Part shown: positions 35,386 to 43,799 of the stretch, piece after piece
How the letters are laid out: every line of letters begins with the position of its first letter
Numbering within the stretch: the stretch's first letter is position 1
Assembly (NCBI GenBank): GCA_030537615.1
Contig: JAUNVP010000013.1
Span: 1 to 64,000, forward strand
Length of the DNA: 64,000 nucleotides
Origin: Actinomycetaceae bacterium
GTDB taxonomy: Bacteria > Actinomycetota > Actinomycetes > Actinomycetales > Actinomycetaceae
Direction of reading: 5' to 3'
Made by a program: the position numbers and the translations under genes
Notes under the pieces: model-generated
Told to the model about the DNA's origin: nothing
The model's database searches: none
Seen by the model: the letters and a program-made list of their open reading frames with translations, nothing else

Positions 35386-35955
35386 CTACCCACCTAAGCC
35401 GATATCAGACAGGCTGAGGGCATTAAGGTAGCGGTATCCGGCCTCCTCGATACATTCTTTGGCCCCCGTATCACGATCAACGACGACCGCGACCGCCTGA
35501 ATGAGAGCACCCGCTTCTTCAAGTGTTCGCGCGGCTTGGAGCGGAGATCCCCCGGTTGTCGACGTATCCTCGAGAACAATGACGCGCTTACCCACGACAT
35601 CGGGTCCTTCGATCTGGCGTTTCATGCCGTGATCTTTCGCTTCCTTGCGAACAACAAACGCATCAATTGCCAGGCCGCGTGACGCCGCAGCGTGAAGAAT
35701 GGCGGTCGCCACCGGGTCTGCTCCCATCGTCAGCCCGCCAACCGCATCGAAATCGTCAGGGGGAAACCCGTTGTCTTCGAGCATGTCAAGCATGACGTGT
35801 CCAATCAGCGGTGCTGCCTCGTGGTGAAGAGTCGCACGTCGCATATCGACATAAAAGTCCGACTCCTTCCCCGAAGCGAGCGTCACTTTTTCATGGACGA
35901 CGGCCAGTTCTTGAACGAGTTGTGCGAGGCGTGCTTTGCGCGGGTCTTGTGTCAT
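35386..35955 (-). CDS. pyrE: Orotate phosphoribosyltransferase
   Basis: The enzyme makes OMP from orotate and PRPP in pyrimidine synthesis. It has 189 aa; the PRPP-binding motif VIVLEDTSTTGGSPLQAA and an orotate-site segment (GLTMGADPVATAIL) are present, as is the flexible-loop region (VRKEAKDHGMKRQIEGP). The length matches the family. Confidence 0.95.
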   Translation of the reverse strand: MTQDPRKARLAQLVQELAVVHEKVTLASGKESDFYVDMRRATLHHEAAPLIGHVMLDMLEDNGFPPDDFDAVGGLTMGADPVATAILHAAASRGLAIDAFVVRKEAKDHGMKRQIEGPDVVGKRVIVLEDTSTTGGSPLQAARTLEEAGALIQAVAVVVDRDTGAKECIEEAGYRYLNALSLSDIGLGG

Positions 35956-36065
35956 GCCTCCGATTCTATCGGTAGTCCGTTCTGCTGGACTTTACTGTGG
36001 GCGGTTTCGCCGCAGGTGAGTGTACGCGTCCGGCTCCATCTGCGCAGGCTCCAGTGCAGAGTTCG

Positions 36066-36074
36066 CCCCCCCCC
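36066..36074 (+). repeat. Poly-C tract (9 C) upstream of the YkvI-like gene
   Basis: A run of nine C lies in the 250-nt gap 35956-36205, about 130 nt before the next start codon. The rest of the gap holds no gene. Such tracts can slip during replication. No effect can be inferred from one sequence. Confidence 0.6.
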
Positions 36075-36205
36075 AAATCGTTGTTCGATGCTCGCGCTTC
36101 TACCCCAACGCCCATGCAAACATGGTGCGGGCCACATCAAATCGAGTTCGCACTCTCACCGTTGTAGGGTGAATTTCGGAACATCCGATAACACAGAGTA
36201 GAAAC

Positions 36206-37483
36206 ATGAAAAGCAAAGCAACATCGGTTGCCCTCGCGTTCGTTGGTCTCACTGTCGGTGCTGGATTCGCCTCCGGGCAAGAAGTCATGCAGTACTTCGT
36301 AGGCTTCGGCATCTACGGCATATTCGGAGCCATAGCCGCCGCGCTAGTATTCGCCTTTACCGGTATGGTTATCGTCCAGCTCGGCTCCTATTTCCTCGCC
36401 ACCGATCACAACGTCGTCCTCTCTGGAGTCTCCCGACCGATCACCTCGAAACTATTTGACACGGTTATCACCTTCACGCTGTTCTCCATTGGCTTCGTCA
36501 TGATTGCGGGGGGAGGTTCCAATCTCAATCAACAGTTCGGCTTACCGACGTGGGTGGGAGCTGCGATCATCACCGCCCTCGTCATCTCAATCGGCATGCT
36601 CGACGTATCGAAAGTAACGGCAGTGATTGGTGCGCTCACTCCCGTCATGATCCTTTTCGTCATCGTCGCCATCGGCTATTCTCTAGCCACAGTCGATCTC
36701 AGTATTCATGAGCTCGATGTTCTCGCCCGTCAAGGAGGCTCCACTCTCCCACACTGGGCTATTGCGTCCGGCAACTACGTATCGCTTGCGATTTCTCTCG
36801 CTGTCTCCATGTCGATCGTCATGGGTGGTGACATCATGGATCCGAAAGTTGCTGGGCGCGGAGGATTCGCCGGTGGATTACTCTTTGGTGTCCTTCTCGT
36901 TGCCGTAACCGGGGCCCTGTTTGCGCAGGTGAATCAAGTTGCCGGATTTGACATGCCGATGCTCACCCTCGTTGGAGCCATCCACCCGTGGCTCGGTTTT
37001 GCCATGTCGATCGTCATTTTCGCGATGATTTTCAATACGGCGATCGGCATGTACTACGCCCTCGCATCTCGCTTCAGTGCCGGCAATCGACAACGATTCC
37101 GTATCCTCCTTATCTCCCTCCCCCTCGTCGGCTTCGGTCTATCATTCCTTGGATTCAAGCGACTGGTTGGCTACCTCTACCCTCTCATTGGATATGTCGG
37201 GCTGGCCCTCATCGCCGTCCTCGTCTATTCGTGGTGGCAATCGAAAGCGACCATTGACGAAGAGAGCAAACGGCGCGGACGGATCCGTCGTCTGGTGCGC
37301 CGCAAACTTCGGCGAGATAAGCGCTTCACCCGCGAGCACGCCAAACGGCTCGAAAACGAGATCGACGAATCGAATATCGACAACCAGGACCTGCACGAAG
37401 CCATCGTTGAGGACGTCGCTGATCAACTGGAATCCGAAGGGATCGACTACCACGATCCCGAGAAACCGGCGCCGATCGCCTAA
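36206..37483 (+). CDS. YkvI-family membrane transporter
   Basis: This 425-aa integral membrane protein starts with VALAFVGLTVGAGFASGQEVMQYF, the signature of the YkvI branch related to amino acid and branched-chain permeases. It has about ten transmembrane segments up to residue 350. A long basic then acidic cytoplasmic tail (about 350-425, many Arg/Lys then Glu/Asp) follows. The substrate is unknown. Confidence 0.85.
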   Translation: MKSKATSVALAFVGLTVGAGFASGQEVMQYFVGFGIYGIFGAIAAALVFAFTGMVIVQLGSYFLATDHNVVLSGVSRPITSKLFDTVITFTLFSIGFVMIAGGGSNLNQQFGLPTWVGAAIITALVISIGMLDVSKVTAVIGALTPVMILFVIVAIGYSLATVDLSIHELDVLARQGGSTLPHWAIASGNYVSLAISLAVSMSIVMGGDIMDPKVAGRGGFAGGLLFGVLLVAVTGALFAQVNQVAGFDMPMLTLVGAIHPWLGFAMSIVIFAMIFNTAIGMYYALASRFSAGNRQRFRILLISLPLVGFGLSFLGFKRLVGYLYPLIGYVGLALIAVLVYSWWQSKATIDEESKRRGRIRRLVRRKLRRDKRFTREHAKRLENEIDESNIDNQDLHEAIVEDVADQLESEGIDYHDPEKPAPIA

Positions 37484-37493
37484 GACCGATGTA

Positions 37494-38255
37494 CTACATG
37501 TGCGGGATTTGCCTGGTCACAGCCCGCACCGCCCACCGCGGCGCGAACTTCACTACGGTTGATGTCAGCTTGTAGCGCACTGAAGGGGTCACGAGTACCT
37601 GCCCGCGGCGCACTGCCGCGAGCGATTCGGAGACCACCTGTTCGGGAGTAATCCACGAAATCGGGGAAATCTGAGTGGTATCGACTGCCGTACGGTCGTG
37701 GAATCCGGTGTTGACCATGCCCGGCATGACGGCAGTCACCGTGACGCCGGTACCGCGTAGCTCTTCTGCGATACCTTCGGAGAACGCTTTCACCCACGCC
37801 TTGTGCGCGGAGTAGGTTCCCATCCCCGTATCTGACGCTACCGATGAAACGTTGAGGATTGCGCCGCGGCCTCGAGCCACCATTGCTCGACCGGCGGCAT
37901 GGGTGAGCTCCATGACCGCGCGAACCATGACGTTGAGCCCATCGATCTCCTCGTGGAAGTCGCCGTCTAAGAATGGGCGACCGCGACCAAATCCGGCGTT
38001 GTTGACGAGGAGCCCGACTGGTTTGCTTTCGCTACGGAGCCTTGTCGCCACGCGATCGCGCCCCTCCTGCGTGCTGAGATCAGCAATCAGCACCTCGGCC
38101 TCCACCCCGGCGATCTGCTCGAGATCGTGCGCCAGTGTCTTCAGGCGATCCTCGTTTCGTGCTACGAGTACGAGGTCGTGGCCCGCTGCCGCCAGTTGCC
38201 AACAGTATTCTTCTCCAAGTCCGGCGCTCGCGCCGGTCACTAATGCTGTACCCAC
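37494..38255 (-). CDS. Short-chain dehydrogenase/reductase (SDR)
   Basis: This 253-aa classical SDR has an N-terminal NAD(P) motif TGASAGLGEEYC, LVNNAGFG, and the catalytic Ser-Tyr-Lys as NVSSVAS and YSAHKAW. It is probably a general oxidoreductase of lipids or aldehydes. The substrate cannot be assigned. A start of GTG or ATG at 38255 is used. Confidence 0.9.
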   Translation of the reverse strand: MGTALVTGASAGLGEEYCWQLAAAGHDLVLVARNEDRLKTLAHDLEQIAGVEAEVLIADLSTQEGRDRVATRLRSESKPVGLLVNNAGFGRGRPFLDGDFHEEIDGLNVMVRAVMELTHAAGRAMVARGRGAILNVSSVASDTGMGTYSAHKAWVKAFSEGIAEELRGTGVTVTAVMPGMVNTGFHDRTAVDTTQISPISWITPEQVVSESLAAVRRGQVLVTPSVRYKLTSTVVKFAPRWAVRAVTRQIPHM

Positions 38256-38337
38256 GGGTTTAGACTACGACACCGCTCAGACTGACGAAACCGGAAGGCC
38301 GCAGTGATCGGTCGGCACCATCTTGTAGGCTGGCCCT

Positions 38338-39111
38338 ATGAGACTGACTACCTGGAATGTGAACTCTATCCGTGCACGCGTTGATCGCGTGATTGCTTTT
38401 CTTGAGCGCTCCGAAACCGACGTATTGGCCATGCAAGAGCTCAAGTGCAAACCCGATCAGTTTCCTTTTGAGGCTTTCGAAGCCGCCGGGTATGAGGTCG
38501 CTATGACCGGGTTTAACCAGTGGAACGGTGTCGCAATCGCCTCGCGTATCGGTCTTGAGGAAGTGCGCCGGGAGTTCCCCAATCAGCCAGCTTTTGGCGA
38601 TAAAGGAATCGAAGCTCGCGCTATTGGAGCTAGTTGCGGTGGCACCGAGGTCTGGAGCCTGTACGTTCCGCACGGCCGCGCCCTCGACAACCCCCACTAC
38701 CAGTACAAACTCGCATTCTTAGAGGAGCTGGCCCACTACGCCGCCGATGTCGTCAGTGACGAATCTGCGAAACTTGCACTCGTCGGCGACTGGAACATCG
38801 CCCCACTGGACGAAGACGTGTGGGACATCAGTGTCTTTGAGGGGGACACCCACGTGTCGCAACCTGAGCGCGACGCTTTCGCCCGATTTGCCGAAATCGG
38901 CATGACCGAGCTAACCCGCGAACGCGTCACCAACTACACCTACTGGGATTATCAAAAACTCCGTTTCCCCCGCAACGAGGGGATGCGGATCGACTTTGTT
39001 TACGCCTCTTCTGCCCTCACCGCTCTCGCGACGAATGCCGAAATTGACCGGGATGAACGTAAGGGGAAGGGAGCGTCGGACCACGTCCCCGTTATTGTCG
39101 ACTTTGATTAG
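38338..39111 (+). CDS. xth: Exodeoxyribonuclease III (AP endonuclease)
   Basis: This 257-aa enzyme of base-excision repair has TWNVNSIRARV, MQELKCKPDQF (metal Glu), WSLYVPHGRA, LVGDWNIAP, and DHVPVIVD at the C-terminus with the catalytic His. It is the standard Mg-dependent exonuclease III family. Its stop overlaps that of the convergent hydrolase gene. Confidence 0.95.
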   Translation: MRLTTWNVNSIRARVDRVIAFLERSETDVLAMQELKCKPDQFPFEAFEAAGYEVAMTGFNQWNGVAIASRIGLEEVRREFPNQPAFGDKGIEARAIGASCGGTEVWSLYVPHGRALDNPHYQYKLAFLEELAHYAADVVSDESAKLALVGDWNIAPLDEDVWDISVFEGDTHVSQPERDAFARFAEIGMTELTRERVTNYTYWDYQKLRFPRNEGMRIDFVYASSALTALATNAEIDRDERKGKGASDHVPVIVDFD

Positions 39112-39926
39112 TAGGTGTCGTAGAAGAAGTCACTGAGTCTTTGCCAGTGTTTCTTATGCCAGGCTCCGAAAGGTTCGACCCCCAGAAAAGCCGCCGAGCG
39201 TCCTGAGAGAGGGTCGATCCACAGGAACGATCCGGACTGTCCGAAGTGACCAAATGTCTGCGGACTGGCTGATCGGGGAAACCACGTTCTGACTTTTTGG
39301 TTCTTTATTTCGAGGCCGAGACCCCAGGTATTGTCCGAATATGAGCCGAATCCGGGGGTTAGTCCACGCAGTCCTGGAAACACGGTTTGACGTGCTTCGT
39401 TAGCGAGTTCTTCACCGATGAGAGTGGGGCGTAAGAGCTCACGTCCAAACACGATGAGGTCACGGATTGACCCCTCACCCGCGTGTGCGGGAGAGCCATC
39501 AATGAGTGTTTCAATAAGTCCGAGTGGTTCGAGAACCACTTCTTCTGTCCAGCGAGAAAAATCCGTTCCGGTAGCAGTTTCGACGTGTTTTGCCGCCACT
39601 TCGATGCCGCGGTTCGAATAGATCCGCTTTTCCTCGACCTCGGCCTCGAAATCATCCGTTCGAAACGACAGACCGGAAGCGTGCGCGAGGAGGTGTCGAA
39701 GGGTGACGATGCGTTCCCCGGAGTGGCCGATGGCGACCTCGTCGCCGAGATCAACGTAGCCCCGCTCTATAGCAACTAGAGTTGCCCACGCGGCGAAGAG
39801 CTTAGTGACGGATTTATAGGGATATACAATGTGCGAGTCCCCGAACTCGAGGACTCGGCCAGGTTCAACAAACGCCAGTGAAAACTCAAACGGCGGAGTT
39901 AGTTCACCGGGTAAACCATCAGGCAC
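39108..39926 (-). CDS. Serine hydrolase, beta-lactamase/esterase (class C) family
   Basis: A 272-aa protein is predicted from GTG 39926, which gives a sensible start (VPDGLPGELTPPFEF). The open frame reaches 40061 but that extension looks unlike protein. SxxK is present as YKSVTK (nucleophile Ser), with HLLAHASGL and HFGQSGSFLWIDP. There is no signal peptide. The function is likely esterase or peptidase-like. The start is uncertain. Confidence 0.8.
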   Translation of the reverse strand: MPDGLPGELTPPFEFSLAFVEPGRVLEFGDSHIVYPYKSVTKLFAAWATLVAIERGYVDLGDEVAIGHSGERIVTLRHLLAHASGLSFRTDDFEAEVEEKRIYSNRGIEVAAKHVETATGTDFSRWTEEVVLEPLGLIETLIDGSPAHAGEGSIRDLIVFGRELLRPTLIGEELANEARQTVFPGLRGLTPGFGSYSDNTWGLGLEIKNQKVRTWFPRSASPQTFGHFGQSGSFLWIDPLSGRSAAFLGVEPFGAWHKKHWQRLSDFFYDTY

Positions 39927-40064
39927 AGCGCTCTCACTTTCCCTCTGCTTTCGACACTTTGACTTTACCCGCTTACCTAGGTACCGGCTCGTTGATTTCA
40001 GCGTGGGGGTGACAGCGGTGGGCAGATGCCGAGGGTAGGTGCTGGGCAGGTGGTAGCCCACACA

Positions 40065-40172
40065 GTTAGAGAGAGTCTACGTACGCTAGAGAGAGTCTAT
40101 GCAGGGGGTCTAGCCTCACTGTAAAAGCGATAGCGAGTGTCGAAGGCTCTCCCTAACGAAAATGGGGAGAGC
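40065..40172. repeat. Intergenic repeat element A (15-bp motif copies and hairpins)
   Basis: The gap between the hydrolase and clpB genes (about 40062-40378) has no plausible gene. It contains two minus-strand copies of TAGACTCTCTCTAAC/GC (40065-40079, 40085-40099), a plus-strand variant AAGGCTCTCCCTAAC (40143-40157), and a hairpin (40146-40153 with 40165-40172). A further hairpin ACCGC-GAA-GCGGT lies at 40199-40211, and two CCTGTACC repeats near 40257 and 40303. The stretch 40086-40123 is about 85% alike, in reverse orientation, to 59266-59305. Confidence 0.75.
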
Positions 40173-40332
40173 GTCAGGGGAGGCTGGAGCGTTGTCGAAC
40201 CGCGAAGCGGTAAGAAACGGGCAAGACGGCCCCCGACCCCCAATCGAAGCCGTATACCTGTACCCAATAGCTCAGCACAACTAGAAACCATAAACCTGTA
40301 CCTAGCAGGGCACGTGTAAAGAATGGAGAAAT

Positions 40333-40371
40333 CCGGTGGGGTAGGCATCCAACTGCTACCTGCCCCACCGG
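40333..40371 (-). terminator. Hairpin terminator downstream of clpB
   Basis: CCGGTGGGG (40333-40341) pairs with CCCCACCGG (40363-40371), 8 nt past the clpB stop codon. On the minus strand ATTTCTCC follows. Confidence 0.75.
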
Positions 40372-40378
40372 GATGATG

Positions 40379-42970
40379 TTATTCAGCAGTCAGCGCGAGA
40401 TGATCACCATCGACACTGACTCGAACGCGGTCCCCGTCATCGACTTCGCCCCCGAGGATGAGTCGGGCAAGCTGATCGCCGATTTCGCGTTGGACGAGCC
40501 TGCGTAATGGGCGCGCACCGAACGCGGGATCGAACCCGTGTTCCGCGAGCCATTCGCGAGCGTCGTCGGTGACATCAAGTTCAATGCGACGTCCTCCGAG
40601 GCGCTTCGCCATGTCTCCGACCTGAATATCAACGATCTGTGCGAGTTCATCACGGGTGAGAGCGTTGAAGATGAGAATCTCATCTAATCGGTTGAGGAAC
40701 TCAGGCTTGAACGCTGCGCGAACCGATGCCATGACGGCATCACGGCGTTCGGATTCGCTCATATTTTCATCCACGAGGAAATGCGATCCTAAATTCGAGG
40801 TGAGCACGAGAATCGTGTTGCGGAAGTCTACCGTGCGCCCCTGACCATCGGTCAATCGCCCATCATCAAGGACTTGGAGCAAGATGTTGAAAATCTCTGG
40901 GTGAGCTTTCTCCACTTCGTCCAAGAGCACGACGGAATACGGGCGTCGACGAACGGCCTCGGTGAGCTGTCCGCCTTCGTCGTAGCCGACGTATCCCGGA
41001 GGGGCACCCACTAAACGAGATACGGAGTGCTTTTCGGAGTACTCCGACATATCGATGCGCACGATAGCTCGGTCATCGTCGAAGAGGAAGTCCGCGAGCG
41101 CTTTCGCGAGTTCTGTCTTACCGACACCCGTCGGACCAAGGAAAAGGAATGAGCCGGTGGGACGATCAGGATCCGAAACACCCGCTCGGGAGCGACGCAC
41201 CGCATCAGATACGGCGCGCACCGCGTCACGCTGCCCGATCAGTCGCTCGGCGATAACATTTTCCATCGACAGGAGTTTTTCCATTTCGCCCTGGAGTAGA
41301 CGTCCGGTAGGAATACCTGTCCACGATTCGACGACCTCAGCGACTTCAGCAGGACCAACCTTTTCAGCGATCATGGGAGTCTTATCCGCATCAGCAGCTT
41401 CATCTGCCTCAGCAGCGCTGATCTCCGCCTCAACAGCTGGGATGTCGCCGTTTTGGAGGCGGCCAGCTTCTTCCCAACGACCTTCACGCATGGCGAGGTC
41501 GAGCTGGGTGCGCAGTTCATCGAGTTTGACCCGGAGATCTCCAACCCGGTTGCGGCCAGCCTTCTCCGCTTCCCATCGCGCTGTCAGTGCCTTGAGTTCT
41601 TCCGATCGGTCGGCAAGCTCGGCGCGTACCTTCTCCAACTGGGCTGCAGTTGCCTCATCGGAAAGGTCGGGGTCGGATTCGGTGAGGTAGGACTCCTCCA
41701 TGCGCAGGCGATCAACCTGGCGGCGAAGCACGTCAATCTCCACGGGAGACGAGTCCAGCTCCATACGAAGTCGCGATGCGGCCTCATCGATCAAGTCAAT
41801 CGCTTTGTCGGGAAGCTGCCGACCCGTGATATACCGGTGTGATAACTGTGCGGCGGCAAGGATAGCACCATCGGAAATGGTGACCTTGTGGTGCGCTTCG
41901 TACTTGGGTGCGATTCCGCGCAGAATTGCCACAGTGTCTTCCACTGACGGTTCCCCGACGAACACCTGCTGGAAACGCCGTTCGAGCGCTGGGTCTTTCT
42001 CAACGTTCTCACGGTACTCATCAAGCGTCGTGGCACCGACAAGTCGCAGTTCACCCCGGGCAAGCATCGGTTTGAGCATATTGCCGGCATCCATCGCACC
42101 TTCAGATCCACCTCCAGCCCCGACGACGGTGTGAAGCTCATCGATGAAGGTAATGATCTCCCCGTCGGCTGAGGTAATTTCATTGAGAACAGCTTTCAAG
42201 CGTTCTTCAAACTCACCGCGATATTTCGCTCCAGCCACCATCGCTGCCAAATCGAGTGCGATGAGGCGCTTGTTTTTCAGTGATTCTGGCACATCCCCGG
42301 CGACAATTCGTTGGGCGAGCCCTTCAACTACGGCCGTTTTCCCGACTCCGGGTTCACCGATGAGGACGGGGTTGTTCTTCGTTCGCCTCGAGAGCACCTG
42401 GACTACTCGTCGAATCTCGCTGTCGCGTCCGATGACAGGATCGAGCTTTCCTTCTCGAGCAACTTCCGTGAGATCGCGTCCGTATTTTTTGAGAGCCTCA
42501 AAGGACCCCTCAGGATCAACCGACGTGACGGGCTCTTTGCGCAGGTTCGGCAGTGCCGTTTCCAATGTCTGGGCGGTTGCGCCAGCTGCGTTAAGGATCT
42601 TCCCCGCATCCGTCGATGATTTCGCGAGAGCTATGAGGAGGTGTTCGGTGGAGACATACTGGTCCCCCATTGCCTGCGCATCTTGGCCCGCGCGATTCAG
42701 AATATTAAGGAGCGCTTGAGAAGTTTTCGGTTGGCTAACCGATGCTCCTTGCGTGGCCGGTAACTTCGTCAGGGCTACGCGAGCACGCGCGCCGATATCT
42801 TTACGCGATGCTCCAGCCGTTTCCAAGAGAGAAATAGCTATCCCCTCCGGTTGATCCAACAGCGCATAGAGCAGGTGCATGGGTTCAACCGACGGATTAC
42901 CAGCCGCCGTTGCACTCTGCAACGCAGCAGCGAGTGCTTCTTGCGACTTGGTTGTGAACTTGTTTTCCAC
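40379..42970 (-). CDS. clpB: ATP-dependent disaggregase ClpB
   Basis: This hexameric AAA+ chaperone dissolves protein aggregates with DnaK/DnaJ/GrpE. It has 863 aa: an N-terminal Clp-N domain, NBD1 with Walker A ([13 protein letters not shown]), a coiled-coil middle domain (about 410-530) and NBD2 with [14 protein letters not shown], plus [14 protein letters not shown]. The length matches family members. A HAIR operator (43037-43061) lies about 67 nt upstream, which puts the gene under HspR control. Confidence 0.97.
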   Translation of the reverse strand: MENKFTTKSQEALAAALQSATAAGNPSVEPMHLLYALLDQPEGIAISLLETAGASRKDIGARARVALTKLPATQGASVSQPKTSQALLNILNRAGQDAQAMGDQYVSTEHLLIALAKSSTDAGKILNAAGATAQTLETALPNLRKEPVTSVDPEGSFEALKKYGRDLTEVAREGKLDPVIGRDSEIRRVVQVLSRRTKNNPVLIGEPGVGKTAVVEGLAQRIVAGDVPESLKNKRLIALDLAAMVAGAKYRGEFEERLKAVLNEITSADGEIITFIDELHTVVGAGGGSEGAMDAGNMLKPMLARGELRLVGATTLDEYRENVEKDPALERRFQQVFVGEPSVEDTVAILRGIAPKYEAHHKVTISDGAILAAAQLSHRYITGRQLPDKAIDLIDEAASRLRMELDSSPVEIDVLRRQVDRLRMEESYLTESDPDLSDEATAAQLEKVRAELADRSEELKALTARWEAEKAGRNRVGDLRVKLDELRTQLDLAMREGRWEEAGRLQNGDIPAVEAEISAAEADEAADADKTPMIAEKVGPAEVAEVVESWTGIPTGRLLQGEMEKLLSMENVIAERLIGQRDAVRAVSDAVRRSRAGVSDPDRPTGSFLFLGPTGVGKTELAKALADFLFDDDRAIVRIDMSEYSEKHSVSRLVGAPPGYVGYDEGGQLTEAVRRRPYSVVLLDEVEKAHPEIFNILLQVLDDGRLTDGQGRTVDFRNTILVLTSNLGSHFLVDENMSESERRDAVMASVRAAFKPEFLNRLDEILIFNALTRDELAQIVDIQVGDMAKRLGGRRIELDVTDDAREWLAEHGFDPAFGARPLRRLVQREIGDQLARLILGGEVDDGDRVRVSVDGDHLALTAE

Positions 42971-43036
42971 GTCAGTACCTTCTTTCGAACATTCGACCCG
43001 GACGGTCTGTCATATCTACTAGGTACAACACCTACA

Positions 43037-43061
43037 AAGTTGAGTCTATTCCACTCAACTT
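43037..43061 (-). promoter_or_regulatory. HAIR operator (HspR binding site) upstream of clpB
   Basis: AAGTTGAGT (43037-43045), a 7-nt spacer, then ACTCAACTT (43053-43061): an inverted repeat matching the actinobacterial HAIR consensus CTTGAGT-N7-ACTCAAG except for one symmetric position per arm. HspR is encoded in this window at 53170-53649. Confidence 0.93.
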
Positions 43062-43063
43062 AA

Positions 43064-43079
43064 TGTTTCACGTGAAACA
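43064..43079. other. parS centromere site (ParB binding)
   Basis: TGTTTCACGTGAAACA is a perfect 16-bp palindrome identical to the canonical bacterial parS consensus. It is intergenic, 2 nt from the HAIR site, and overlaps the 3' side of a terminator hairpin region. parS sites usually cluster near oriC, so this window is probably origin-proximal. That is inferred. Confidence 0.95.
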
Positions 43080-43080
43080 A

Positions 43081-43108
43081 GACACCCCCGAGGTTTCTCG
43101 GGGGTGTC
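43081..43108 (-). terminator. Hairpin terminator of the lipoprotein gene
   Basis: A perfect 12-bp stem (43081-43092 with 43097-43108, loop GTTT) lies downstream of the lipoprotein gene on the minus strand, followed by TTGTTTC, which runs into the parS site. Confidence 0.85.
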
Positions 43109-43138
43109 AGCTCAGTCATTCTGCTGAATGATATCGAG

Positions 43139-43738
43139 CTACTTAGCGATATCGAAGTCGTAGAAGATGATGTTAGGACCGTCCGACGGCTTACCTTCCA
43201 CACTCCATACGATCTTCAAGACATCTGAGTTACTCATCGGAACTTCGAGTGTTTCAGGGGTTCCTCCGGGAGTGAGTTCGACCATGACCGGCCGACCGCT
43301 GTCCCCGGTAATGGCCTTGACCATAACTGGCGACTGGACGCCGCTATCGGCCGGAATCGCGGCCGTAAACTTTACCCCGGTCAGAGCGTTGGTTCCCTTC
43401 CATATGACAGATCCGCCACCTGCGCGAGGCTCAGTGGGAACGAGGGCAGTGTGGTCCTGACCGTCGAGCGTCATCGTCGTCCACTCCACCGGCGATCCTT
43501 CCATCGGAAGTGATCCGAACGGATTGTCAAAGTCAGTGCTTGCCGCAGTCTCACTCGGCTCAGCGGTGGCCGTTGGCGATTCGCTCGGCTGAGGAGACTG
43601 AGTCGACTCAGAGCTTGCTGATGGTTCAGGCTCCTCCGGCGCAACCGACGGCGAGCATCCGGCCACGAGGCCCATTGCGAGCATTCCCGCTAACGCAGCG
43701 CGAACTGGCGCTGTAGCCTTATTCGTCGAGATCCTCAT
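43139..43738 (-). CDS. Hypothetical lipoprotein
   Basis: A 199-aa protein from ATG 43738 (AAAGGAA upstream), with a signal peptide ending in LVAGC, then a Ser/Glu/Pro/Thr-rich linker (about 28-75) and a globular domain. A longer open frame to 43867 has no ribosome site. No family is recognised. The gene is divergent from the oligopeptidase. Confidence 0.8.
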   Translation of the reverse strand: MRISTNKATAPVRAALAGMLAMGLVAGCSPSVAPEEPEPSASSESTQSPQPSESPTATAEPSETAASTDFDNPFGSLPMEGSPVEWTTMTLDGQDHTALVPTEPRAGGGSVIWKGTNALTGVKFTAAIPADSGVQSPVMVKAITGDSGRPVMVELTPGGTPETLEVPMSNSDVLKIVWSVEGKPSDGPNIIFYDFDIAK

Positions 43739-43799
43739 CGTGTTCCTTTCCAAAGCTCTTACATTGGTGGTGTTCACCTCTGTGCTTGATAATGAGTAT

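Noticed and set aside
39927..40061. N-terminal extension of the serine hydrolase
   Set aside because: Low-complexity, His/Arg/Pro-rich residues without a ribosome site. The GTG at 39926 gives a better start.
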